From: Lachnospiraceae bacterium UBA4631
GTDB taxonomy: Bacteria > Bacillota > Clostridia > Lachnospirales > Lachnospiraceae
DNA: 64,000 nucleotides
Reading direction: 5' to 3'
Assembly: GCA_002406015.1 (NCBI GenBank)
Contig: DHMX01000005.1
Coordinates: 1 to 64,000, forward strand
Within the stretch, counting starts at the first letter, position 1. Each line of letters starts with the position of its first letter. The position numbers and the translations under genes are program-made. The notes beneath the pieces were generated by a model. The model did no database searches. It was given only the letters and a program-made list of their open reading frames with translations, and was not told the DNA's origin. Shown piece after piece: positions 26,960 through 34,463 of this stretch.

Positions 26960-28258
26960 TTAATTGAACCGCTGAACCGCTACCGTATAAATATCCTCTA
27001 TTAATCGGATTCCTCCGGTATATCCTACATAAAAATCATCAAATACAACCTTATCCTGCACCGGCCATGAGATATTAAGGAAATTGCCTTTTAACTCTCC
27101 TGTAAGCTCCTTCTCATAATATCCGCCAAGAATAAGAGGATAGCCATGATAGTCATGCTGTCTAATTTCTTCATGAATTTTATATCCATCTGTTTCAAAG
27201 GATACCTCTGCCTCAAGTCCAAAATTAAGCTTCTTAAATTCCTCGGCAATCCGGTCTCTGTAGGTTTTCGGTGTGTCATCTACAACAAACTGCTTTGCCG
27301 GAACAAGTCCTAAATCATTTACAAGGAATTTAGTGATACCAAGTGAATATTGTGCATCTGCAATAACCGTAAACTGCTTGTTAATGACACGATTCTCAAG
27401 GAATAAATCTGCATATCTTTCAATCAGATAGTAATAGTAGTCTTCATGCTCCTTTATTACTTCCTCCACCTTTTCTTTATCCACTCCTGCAAATTCGCCA
27501 ACAGCTCTTAAGAATTTGCTCGTCTCAGTGGCACCGATTGGAAGTGTCGGATAATGAAGATACGGTATTCCAAGCTTTCGTTCCATCTTCTTCATATTTC
27601 CAAGACCTACCCACGGAGATACAAGAAGGTTGAACTCTGCCTCCGGAATCTTATTGATATTCTCAATTCCTCTTTTAAATCCAAATATTGTGTTCGGTGT
27701 AAGCCCTAATTCCCGAATCAGTTTTTCAAGCTCTCTGATATTTCCAAGCCAGAATAAATCCTGATACGGAACATCCGCCCAAATATTCACAAGACCCTTT
27801 TGTTTTTTATCTGATTTTTTCAGATACTGGTCAATAATCGCATCCACTACCTGCTCATGACCCTTATAATTATTTCCCTTAAATCCCGCTGTTGGTGCGT
27901 AGATAACCGGCTTGTCTGCATCTTCAAAGCGTGATACCACTTCACCGGAATCATCACCTACAATCTCTGGGATACAACCCGTCAGAACCACATACAAATC
28001 TGCATCAATAACCTTTAAAGCATTTTCAATCGTTGAATTCAGTTTTTTTACTCCGCCAAATACAACATCCTTCTCATTGATACTGGTACATGGAAAAATA
28101 TTCGGTGAAAAGTATCCCGAGCTTCCAGTTGATTCCGAGAGCTTCTGGGCACATCCCGGACCGGAATGAAGTATCGGCAATGCTCTGTCAATTGCCTGAA
28201 CTGTCTGCATGGCTCCAAGTGCACACTTATACCTTTGTTTATCTAAAAGCTTTGCCAT
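26960..28258 (-). CDS. Nitrogenase-like beta subunit (NifK-like)
   Basis: A 432-residue oxidoreductase/nitrogenase component 1 family protein, about 80-90 residues shorter than true NifK. Likely P-cluster cysteines are in KCALGAMQ (12), GPGCAQKL (about 36) and LTGCIPEIVGDD (about 95). VSFETDGYKIHEEIRQHDYHGYPLILGG follows the family pattern near the C-terminus. It begins 2 bases past nifD-like with GGAGG 9 bases upstream. It should form a heterotetramer with the NifD-like subunit. Group IV-type short subunits are associated with nitrogenase-like reductases, not classical N2 fixation. Confidence 0.85.
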   Translation of the reverse strand: MAKLLDKQRYKCALGAMQTVQAIDRALPILHSGPGCAQKLSESTGSSGYFSPNIFPCTSINEKDVVFGGVKKLNSTIENALKVIDADLYVVLTGCIPEIVGDDSGEVVSRFEDADKPVIYAPTAGFKGNNYKGHEQVVDAIIDQYLKKSDKKQKGLVNIWADVPYQDLFWLGNIRELEKLIRELGLTPNTIFGFKRGIENINKIPEAEFNLLVSPWVGLGNMKKMERKLGIPYLHYPTLPIGATETSKFLRAVGEFAGVDKEKVEEVIKEHEDYYYYLIERYADLFLENRVINKQFTVIADAQYSLGITKFLVNDLGLVPAKQFVVDDTPKTYRDRIAEEFKKLNFGLEAEVSFETDGYKIHEEIRQHDYHGYPLILGGYYEKELTGELKGNFLNISWPVQDKVVFDDFYVGYTGGIRLIEDIYTVAVQRFN

Positions 28259-28259
28259 C

Positions 28260-29726
28260 TTACTTCGCCTCCTCTAAAAATGCATCTACATTTTGTTTGT
28301 ACCACCAGTCTGTGTACGGCAGCTTCGAACGCTTTGCTAAATTTTCTTCAAAACTTCTATTTCTTATTGCATCCAGAATGGTCTTTGCAAATTCCAAGGT
28401 ATGCTTATAGCCGAATATCATATATTCATCCGCTACATAGATTGCCGGAGTTCCGTTTTTAATTGCCCAGACCGTAGAACCCGGATGTCGTGACAGATAC
28501 ATATCCGGCTTATATTTGTTCAATATATTCATAACCTCATAGTTTTGCTGGTCGGCTACACTTGCCTCAAAGTCAATATCATTATCAAGCAGATATTTCA
28601 TGGATGGTGGCACATCGCCATTTTCATACTTCTTGTCATAATGCCATGCAAGTGCCCAGACAACCTTGATTCCAAGCTCATCCAGTACTCTGGATACCTC
28701 AAAGGTATATCCCGGTCCCATACCAAGGACTGCGGTAAGTCCTTTCAGCTCTTTTTTCACTTCTTCAATCTGAGGAATATAGATTGCACGCTGCTCTTCA
28801 ATATAAGCTTCCACTTTTTCACTTCTTCCGGTTACCTTTCCGATTTCCCGAAGCCATGTTTCAAATCCTGTGATACCACACTGGTTGATACTTCTTACAT
28901 ACGGAACGCCATATTTTTCTTCCAATGCATTGCCAAGGTAGTTACCTAACGTACCACAGATACAGGTTGTTGCAATGCTCTCTGACAAATGCGACAATTC
29001 TTCAATCGTCGAATTACAGTATAAAAATACCGGCTCAAGGTCAAACTCCTTAAACATCTCAATGATTTCCGGTCTGGCACTTTCATAGAAATTCTTAAAA
29101 TTAATCTTGTTTGTCTTTATGCCCTCTCTCGGAGGCTGTACAATCGCCTGAAGAACTGCATGGTCAGATATATCGAAGCCGGTTGCCCATATTCTTGATT
29201 TGAAGCCTTCACAATGTACCGCTACAATCGGTACGCCAACTTCATCTCTAACTTCATCCACAATGCTGTCAATATCCTCACCGATAATACCTGTTGCACA
29301 TGAGCTTGATACGAAAATTGCTTTTGGTTTATATCTTTTATTCACTTCCAAAATGATATTTCTCAATGTTTCCGTAGAACCAAAAATGGTGTCATTTTCA
29401 TTCATATCAGTTCCAACGTAAACTGTATCACTGGTTACACCTCTCTTTTTTGACATAACCTTTGACATATAATAAGACCCTGCCCCTGTAACAGAACAGC
29501 CTGCCGGTCCGTGGTGAATAATTGCGACATCACGAATTCCTGCCAACTGTGATAATCCGCACATAGAAAGGCAGGTGCTGGATTGAGAAAAACATCTGGA
29601 ACAGCCTTTTAAGGTGCCACACTCACTCTGGGTTGCTAAATCCTTTAATGTTCCAACATAACCGGTAATGGAACCAATACGGTTCTCTCTTGTCGCTACG
29701 TTTGAATTTGACAAATTCACTGGCAT
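28260..29726 (-). CDS. Nitrogenase-like alpha subunit (NifD-like)
   Basis: A 488-residue component 1 alpha subunit. P-cluster-type cysteines are in HHGPAGCSVTG and SSSCATGIIGED. The Cys of TTCICGTLGNYL lies 11 residues ahead of EEKYG, exactly as FeMo-cofactor ligand Cys275 does in Azotobacter NifD. By contrast, the segment GTPAIYVADEYMIFGY aligns with the region of cofactor His442 but has Ala or Asp there. An N-terminal Cys-rich stretch (CGTLKGCSRCF, then CLSMCGL) is also unusual. The start at 29726 has AGGAG 8 bases upstream. It probably binds a simpler iron-sulfur cofactor. Confidence 0.85.
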   Translation of the reverse strand: MPVNLSNSNVATRENRIGSITGYVGTLKDLATQSECGTLKGCSRCFSQSSTCLSMCGLSQLAGIRDVAIIHHGPAGCSVTGAGSYYMSKVMSKKRGVTSDTVYVGTDMNENDTIFGSTETLRNIILEVNKRYKPKAIFVSSSCATGIIGEDIDSIVDEVRDEVGVPIVAVHCEGFKSRIWATGFDISDHAVLQAIVQPPREGIKTNKINFKNFYESARPEIIEMFKEFDLEPVFLYCNSTIEELSHLSESIATTCICGTLGNYLGNALEEKYGVPYVRSINQCGITGFETWLREIGKVTGRSEKVEAYIEEQRAIYIPQIEEVKKELKGLTAVLGMGPGYTFEVSRVLDELGIKVVWALAWHYDKKYENGDVPPSMKYLLDNDIDFEASVADQQNYEVMNILNKYKPDMYLSRHPGSTVWAIKNGTPAIYVADEYMIFGYKHTLEFAKTILDAIRNRSFEENLAKRSKLPYTDWWYKQNVDAFLEEAK

Positions 29727-29737
29727 ATCCTTCACTC

Positions 29738-30733
29738 CTATCCCTGATATTCTTCATTAAACAGATTCGTAGAAAGATACCGAAGTCCCGTATCCGGTAA
29801 AACGGCAACGATTGTCTTTCCTTTATTTTCAGGTCGTTTTGCCAGCTCTGTTGCCGCATATATTGCCGCACCAGAGGATGTTCCTACCAAAATACCATCT
29901 GATTTTGCTACCTCTCTGGCTGATTTATATGCATCGATAGTTTCTACTTCCATTTTTTCATCGTATATATTCAAATTCATTGTCGATGGTACACGTTCCG
30001 CAGGTACGCCTTCAAAAGGATGTACACCTGTTATTTCTTCCGGTGTCGGATTACTTTCACTTGGCAATGAATTTTGTCCCGGCTGAATTGCTACCACCTT
30101 TACATCCGGATTCTTACTCTTTAAAAATTTACCGGTTCCCGATACCGTTCCTCCGGTGCCGACATTCGCGACCAGAATATCCACCTTTCCCTCAGTATCC
30201 TCCCATATCTCCGGACCTGTAGTAGCCTCATGGATTGCCGGATTCGCCGGATTGGAGCACTGATCAACAAAGAATATATTTTCTTCTTTATCCAGAACCT
30301 GCTCCTTCAATGCCTTAATTGCTGCTACAAAATCGCCATTTGTTTCTTCCAGGGTTTTCGCTACAGCAGGTTCTTCGGAGAGCTTAATAGTTTCTCCACC
30401 AAAGGCTTTTATAACCTGAAAGCGTTCTGCACTTACCTGATCCTGTATGTACACACGGAATTTATATCCTTTGCTGGCAGCAATTGCAGCAAGACCGATA
30501 CCTGTATTTCCGCTGGTTGTCTCTACTATCGTATATCCCGGTTTTAACAGTCCCTTCTTTTCTGCATCCTCCACCATTGCAAGGGCAATTCTGTCCTTGA
30601 CACTCTGATTTGGGTTGAAATACTCAAGCTTTACCAGAATTCGAGCGTCCAATTCATGCTTATTTTCATAATTACTTAATTCCAATAAAGGTGTTCTACC
30701 AACTAATTCCGTAATTGACCTACTAATTCCCAT
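29738..30733 (-). CDS. cysK: Cysteine synthase (O-acetylserine sulfhydrylase), copy 1
   Basis: This 331-residue PLP enzyme joins sulfide (or a thiol) to O-acetylserine, giving cysteine. PLP Lys in NQSVKDRIA, the TSGNTGIGLAA substrate loop and VANVGTGGTVSGTG phosphate cradle are present. It has a 20-residue insert near residue 90 (EEPAVAKTLEETNG). It sits between the nifH-like and nifD-like genes with 5-14 base spacers, so it is made in step with the reductase. The product of the reductase is therefore probably a sulfur compound used by this enzyme. The start at 30733 has GGAGG 9 bases upstream. Confidence 0.88.
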   Translation of the reverse strand: MGISRSITELVGRTPLLELSNYENKHELDARILVKLEYFNPNQSVKDRIALAMVEDAEKKGLLKPGYTIVETTSGNTGIGLAAIAASKGYKFRVYIQDQVSAERFQVIKAFGGETIKLSEEPAVAKTLEETNGDFVAAIKALKEQVLDKEENIFFVDQCSNPANPAIHEATTGPEIWEDTEGKVDILVANVGTGGTVSGTGKFLKSKNPDVKVVAIQPGQNSLPSESNPTPEEITGVHPFEGVPAERVPSTMNLNIYDEKMEVETIDAYKSAREVAKSDGILVGTSSGAAIYAATELAKRPENKGKTIVAVLPDTGLRYLSTNLFNEEYQG

Positions 30734-30747
30734 AATCTGCATCCTCC

Positions 30748-31596
30748 TTAAATCTTATAATCATCCGCAAGCTCCATCATTCCATATTCCATCAGGATTT
30801 CTTCCAGTCGCTCCTGTGTCATCGGAGTCGGAATCACAAAATTTGTATTTTCAATAACTGCCTGTGCAAGATTTCTGTATTCCTGTGCCTGATTAGATTC
30901 TGGTCTGTATTCGATAACTGTTTTCTTATTAATCTCCGCATGCTGAACGATATTATCTCTTGGAACGAAATATAAAAGTTTTGTTCCAAGCTCCTTTGCA
31001 AATGCACGTAACAAATCAAGCTCTCTGTCAACATTTCTGGAATTACAAATAATTCCACCAAGTCTTACTCCACCGGTTCTTGCATATCTTTGAATTCCTT
31101 TCGAGATATTATTTGCCGCATAAAGTGCCATCATCTCTCCACTGGCAACAATATATATCTCTTTCGCTTTACCTTCTCGAATTGGCATCGCAAATCCACC
31201 ACAAACCACATCACCAAGAACATCATAAAATACATAGTCCAAATCATCTGTATATGCCCCAAGGTTTTCAAGCATGTTAATTGAGGTAATGATTCCTCTT
31301 CCAGCACAGCCAACACCCGGTTCAGGTCCGCCTGATTCCACACATTTTGTTCCGCCATAGCCTTCTTTCATAATTCTGTCAAGAGAAATATCTTCTCCCT
31401 CTTCCCGAATGGTATCCAAAACTGTTTTTTGTGCTAATCCTCCAAGAAGAAGTCTTGTGGAATCCGCCTTTGGATCACAGCCGACTACCATGACCTTTTT
31501 TCCATGCTCAACTAAGCCCGCTGTAAGATTCTGTGTAGTTGTGGATTTTCCAATTCCGCCTTTTCCATAAATTGCTATTTGTCTTAATTCACCCAT
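30748..31596 (-). CDS. Nitrogenase reductase-like iron protein (NifH-like)
   Basis: A 282-residue iron protein that would pass electrons with ATP hydrolysis to the NifDK-like partner. Walker A is GKGGIGKSTTTQN (residues 11-23). The two bridging 4Fe-4S Cys are in GVGCAGRG and VVCGGFAMP. The Arg of CAGRG is the residue ADP-ribosylated in some NifH proteins. Spacing and length match NifH well. It follows the small NifX-like gene by 13 bases. Confidence 0.9.
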   Translation of the reverse strand: MGELRQIAIYGKGGIGKSTTTQNLTAGLVEHGKKVMVVGCDPKADSTRLLLGGLAQKTVLDTIREEGEDISLDRIMKEGYGGTKCVESGGPEPGVGCAGRGIITSINMLENLGAYTDDLDYVFYDVLGDVVCGGFAMPIREGKAKEIYIVASGEMMALYAANNISKGIQRYARTGGVRLGGIICNSRNVDRELDLLRAFAKELGTKLLYFVPRDNIVQHAEINKKTVIEYRPESNQAQEYRNLAQAVIENTNFVIPTPMTQERLEEILMEYGMMELADDYKI

Positions 31597-31609
31597 TGTT
31601 TTGTCCTTC

Positions 31610-31969
31610 CTATTTAAATAATTTTTTTATTTTTATGTACTTTATTAACTGTTCTATCGATTCCTCAATGATTCCGGGAATTTCATAGCTTTCAATTCCA
31701 AAGCCTTCTGCCATGTCAGCTGCTCCTCTTCCGATTTTGCTGACCAACAGGTATTTGCAATCCCTCAGTTTTTCCAAATTTGTCTTAAGCTTCTCATCAT
31801 CGTGATTACCTCTTTCACATACAGGTGTAACACTTCTCTTTTCCAGAAAATGAATCTCTTCCTTATCATCTATCTGATAGATATAGAAATCCTTTGCTCT
31901 TCCAAAATGATTGTTCACTACGATACCATCGCTGGAAGCCACTGCAATTTTATACTCTTCCTTATCCAT
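31610..31969 (-). CDS. NifX/NafY-type cofactor-binding protein
   Basis: A 119-residue protein with the dinitrogenase iron-molybdenum-cofactor domain (AVASSDGIVVNNHFGRAKDF), similar to the C-terminal domain of NifB and to NifX. It lacks the Cys-rich insert of its paralogue at the other end of the operon. Its start overlaps the end of the nifB-like gene by 8 bases, as though a NifB-NifX fusion were split. Probable cofactor carrier. Confidence 0.8.
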   Translation of the reverse strand: MDKEEYKIAVASSDGIVVNNHFGRAKDFYIYQIDDKEEIHFLEKRSVTPVCERGNHDDEKLKTNLEKLRDCKYLLVSKIGRGAADMAEGFGIESYEIPGIIEESIEQLIKYIKIKKLFK

Positions 31970-32834
31970 GTGAAAAAGTCTCCTTTACTTTTAGTCTCCT
32001 CTGATAAATCTGATTGCCAAACTCCGATTTACCCGGAACCCCGACGGCATCTGCCCTGCAATGCTGACAGTGTCTGAATACATCAATATACTTTGATGCT
32101 CTCGTTCTGGCCTGGTCAATTTCGACACATGTAGGTGCTTTATAATTCTTTAATTCATGTTGCGGTATCAAAGGTATAATATTATAAATACTGGCTCCAG
32201 CCTCTTTCACAGTCTTTGCAATTTCTTCAATATGGTCTCCATTTATCTCCGGTACAAGAACCGTATTCACCTTTATGGTAATCCCGGCAGCAGCAACCTT
32301 GCGAATCCCCGCTAACTGATTTTCAATCAGAATCTTTGCACCTTCCACCCCGTCAATTTTCTGACCGTGATAGATTATGTATGCATTGAGCTTATTCTCA
32401 ATTTCCGGGTCTACTGCATTTACCGTAACAGTAAGGGAATCAATTCCAACGCGAATGACATCCTCAGCTCTTTCATTTAGCAGTAGTCCGTTTGTACTCA
32501 TACATTTAATTAAATGTGGAAATTTCTCTTTCACAATTTCAAATGTCTTTAATGCATTATCCGATGCAAGGGTATCACCCGGACCTGCAATACCTGCCAC
32601 CTTAATATCCGGACATATTTCTAACGCCTTTCTTAATATATCTTCACACTCCTCCGGTTTTAACACCTTCGATGTAACGCCGGGTCTTTCCTCCACATCG
32701 TTAATTGTCCGGTCACAAAATCTGCAGGCAATATTGCATCTGGGGCTTACAGGCAAATGTATTCTTCCGGCATTATTTTTTTGTCCACCAAAGCACGGAT
32801 GAGAATTTTGCAAATCTTTATATGTATTACTCAT
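31962..32834 (-). CDS. nifB: Radical SAM cofactor synthase NifB
   Basis: A 290-residue radical SAM enzyme that fuses two 4Fe-4S units into an 8Fe-9S-carbon precursor. The SAM-cluster motif is CNIACRFC (near residues 34-41), the upstream HPCFGG and the C-terminal HCQHCRADAVGVPG are NifB signatures. It lacks the C-terminal NifX domain found in long NifB proteins. It is the first protein gene of the nitrogenase-like operon and implies that the reductase carries a NifB-derived cluster. No nifE, nifN or nifV is in the window. Confidence 0.88.
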   Translation of the reverse strand: MSNTYKDLQNSHPCFGGQKNNAGRIHLPVSPRCNIACRFCDRTINDVEERPGVTSKVLKPEECEDILRKALEICPDIKVAGIAGPGDTLASDNALKTFEIVKEKFPHLIKCMSTNGLLLNERAEDVIRVGIDSLTVTVNAVDPEIENKLNAYIIYHGQKIDGVEGAKILIENQLAGIRKVAAAGITIKVNTVLVPEINGDHIEEIAKTVKEAGASIYNIIPLIPQHELKNYKAPTCVEIDQARTRASKYIDVFRHCQHCRADAVGVPGKSEFGNQIYQRRLKVKETFSHG

Positions 32835-32881
32835 ATGACACCTGCTTTCTTATCTTACTTACGGCATAAAATACCCGCCAG

Positions 32882-32951
32882 CGATACCGGATGGACTCGA
32901 ACCACCAACTTCAGTTTTGCAAACCTATGCCATTCCAGCGGCCACGGCATC
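32882..32951 (-). tRNA. tRNA-Cys-like gene, anticodon GCA, unusual structure
   Basis: A 70-nt cloverleaf can be drawn on the minus strand. The acceptor stem GATGCCG/CGGTATC has seven pairs with one G-T. The D stem GCCG/TGGC encloses a 6-base loop, and the anticodon loop is TTGCAAA with GCA for Cys. The T arm GGTGG-TTCGAGT-CCATC is clear. Odd points are an A-G mismatch in the anticodon stem, a missing A14, discriminator G instead of the U73 needed by bacterial CysRS, and no encoded CCA. It lies between the yezD terminator and nifB. It may be a minor tRNA-Cys, a regulatory tRNA-like RNA or a decaying gene. Confidence 0.6.
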
Positions 32952-32960
32952 TCACTTTAA

Positions 32961-33021
32961 TTCTATAAAAGAAAAGAAACCAGAGATTTTACGCTCACAA
33001 TCATTTCCGTAAAACCTCTGG
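32961..33021 (-). terminator. Terminator after yezD
   Basis: Minus-strand CCAGAGGTTTTACG pairs with CGTAAAATCTCTGG around a 14-base loop, followed by TTTCTTTTCTTTTAT. It ends the cysK2-yezD transcript; the tRNA-like gene follows closely. Confidence 0.85.
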
Positions 33022-33030
33022 TCCTTCCAG

Positions 33031-33189
33031 TCAGTTTTTTATTCTGATTTTTTCAGTTTTATCTATTTGTATTACCTTTCCATCCTGAACAATTAAAGTA
33101 ATGCTTCCATACTTTATGTCTTTCACATAATGCTCCACTTCGGTCAGAAAAGATTTATCATTTTTTATTGTATTTGCTTCCTGGCTCAA
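33031..33189 (-). CDS. yezD: YezD-family small protein
   Basis: A 52-residue protein of the YezD (DUF2292) family: VEHYVKDIKYGSITLIVQDG and VIQIDKTEKIR are family hallmarks. I read a TTG start at 33189 with GGAGG 7 bases upstream, because no in-frame ATG has a ribosome site. It follows the second cysteine synthase by 28 bases. Members are found beside sulfur-assimilation genes in Firmicutes; the molecular role is not known to me. Confidence 0.75.
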   Translation of the reverse strand: MSQEANTIKNDKSFLTEVEHYVKDIKYGSITLIVQDGKVIQIDKTEKIRIKN

Positions 33190-33217
33190 AAAATCACCTC
33201 CCCAGGATTCTTCTGCT

Positions 33218-34153
33218 TTATGAATTAAACAATGGTGTGGACAGATAACGGTCGCCGGAATCCGGAAGCAAAGCAACAATTGTTTTACCTTTATTCTCCG
33301 GTCTCTTGGCCAGAATTTCTGCTGCCTTAAGTGCTGCACCAGATGAAATGCCGACTAAAATTCCTTCTGATATAGCAAAGGCTTTTCCTTCCGCAAAGGC
33401 ATCTTCATTTTCAATCGGAATGATTTCATCATATACCTTTGTGTTGAGTACCTCCGGTACAAAACCTGCTCCAATTCCCTGAATTTTGTGTGCTCCCGGT
33501 GTACCTGTTGAAAGTACAGCACTGGATGCCGGTTCTACAGCTACAATTTTCACATTTGGATTCTGTTCCTTTAAGTATTCGCCAACTCCCGTAATTGTTC
33601 CACCTGTACCAACACCGGCAACAAATATATCAACCTTGCCTTCCGTCTGTTTCCAAATCTCAGGTCCGGTTGTTTCCTTATGGGCCTTTGGATTTGCAGG
33701 ATTCACAAACTGTCCTAAAATAACGGAACCTTCAATTTCTTTATTCAGCTCCTCTGCTTTTGCAATGGCTCCCTTCATTCCCTTTGCACCTTCTGTCAGC
33801 ACAAGCTCTGCACCATATGCCTTCAGTAGATTTCTTCGTTCCACACTCATGGTATCCGGAAGTGTTAAAATCGCTTTGTATCCCTTTGCCGTTGCAACTG
33901 CAGCAAGACCTATACCTGTATTACCGCTTGTAGGTTCAATAATTGTTGCCCCCGGTTTTAATGTTCCATTCTTTTCCGCATCCTCAATCATTGCAAGAGC
34001 AATACGATCCTTTACAGAACCTGCAGGATTCAAATACTCCAATTTTGCAAGGACTGTTGCCTGTGTAATTTCTCTCTTCTTTGCATACCTATTCAATTTT
34101 AAAATAGGTGTTCCTCCAATCAGCTCCAATGCACTTTCTTTAATCTCGCTCAT
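33218..34153 (-). CDS. cysK: Cysteine synthase A, copy 2
   Basis: A 311-residue PLP-dependent O-acetylserine sulfhydrylase, standard CysK length. PLP Lys is in AGSVKDRIA, TSGNTGIGLAA is the substrate loop, VAGVGTGGTITGVG the phosphate site and QGIGAGFVPEVL the C-terminal core. It makes cysteine from sulfide and O-acetylserine from the nearby serine acetyltransferase. The start at 34153 has GGAGG 8 bases upstream. It is governed by the Cys-rich leader peptide and terminator directly upstream. Confidence 0.92.
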   Translation of the reverse strand: MSEIKESALELIGGTPILKLNRYAKKREITQATVLAKLEYLNPAGSVKDRIALAMIEDAEKNGTLKPGATIIEPTSGNTGIGLAAVATAKGYKAILTLPDTMSVERRNLLKAYGAELVLTEGAKGMKGAIAKAEELNKEIEGSVILGQFVNPANPKAHKETTGPEIWKQTEGKVDIFVAGVGTGGTITGVGEYLKEQNPNVKIVAVEPASSAVLSTGTPGAHKIQGIGAGFVPEVLNTKVYDEIIPIENEDAFAEGKAFAISEGILVGISSGAALKAAEILAKRPENKGKTIVALLPDSGDRYLSTPLFNS

Positions 34154-34188
34154 ATGTTTATCCTCCTTTAAATAAATCAAATTATTTC

Positions 34189-34224
34189 AAAAAAAGCAGC
34201 CGACACACTTATGTGACAGCTGCT
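34189..34224 (-). terminator. Attenuator terminator of the cysK2 leader
   Basis: Minus-strand AGCAGC..CACA pairs with TGTG..GCTGCT around a TAAG loop and is followed by a run of 7 T. It sits between the Cys-rich leader peptide stop and the cysK2 start, so it would halt transcription when cysteine is plentiful. Confidence 0.8.
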
Positions 34225-34246
34225 ACTCATAGCTTAACAGGTCTCA

Positions 34247-34336
34247 TCAAAAAGTGTACAGAAAACAAACCATACTTTTACATACAGAATTTTTACAACA
34301 CATATTACTACATTCACACATTACTCTCTTTATCAT
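34247..34336 (-). CDS. Cys-rich leader peptide (putative attenuator)
   Basis: A 29-residue reading frame with six Cys codons, all TGT, at residues 7, 9, 13, 14, 19 and 24 (MCEC, MCCKN, VCKSMVCF). AGGAGG lies 10 bases ahead of the ATG at 34336. The stop is followed within 23 bases by the terminator hairpin, and cysK2 begins after that. This is the arrangement of a ribosome-mediated attenuator: stalling at Cys codons in cysteine-poor cells would prevent the terminator from forming. Firmicutes more often use T-boxes, so this is notable. Confidence 0.75.
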   Translation of the reverse strand: MIKRVMCECSNMCCKNSVCKSMVCFLYTF

Positions 34337-34394
34337 GATTCATCTTCCTCCTACTGATATTTATTATCCTTAACTGGATTGATTAGATATTATC

Positions 34395-34423
34395 ATATAA
34401 GCGTCTGTTTGAAAATTTCACAA
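34395..34423 (-). promoter_or_regulatory. Promoter of the cysK2 leader
   Basis: Minus-strand TTGTGA (34423-34418) and TTATAT (34400-34395) are 17 bases apart. The leader peptide starts about 50 bases downstream of the presumed start site. Confidence 0.55.
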
Positions 34424-34426
34424 GAG

Positions 34427-34442
34427 TTATCACCTGTGATAA
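34427..34442. promoter_or_regulatory. Probable LysR operator upstream of the cysK2 promoter
   Basis: TTATCAC-N2-GTGATAA is a perfect inverted repeat lying 4 bases upstream of the -35 element. This is where LysR-type activators bind, and one or both neighbouring LysR proteins are the natural candidates. A related half-site, GTTTATCACC, occurs upstream of the cystathionine gene near 38918-38930. Confidence 0.55.
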
Positions 34443-34463
34443 GCTTTACTTATCACTCATATA

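Noticed and set aside
26461..32834. Classical nitrogen-fixation (nif) cluster
   Set aside because: There is no nifE, nifN or nifV, the NifD-like protein lacks the cofactor His, both large subunits are of the nitrogenase-like type, and the neighbours are sulfur genes.
34153..34440. T-box leader upstream of cysK2
   Set aside because: No T-box sequence (AGGGTGGNACCGCG-like) is present; the Cys-rich ORF and terminator explain the region better.
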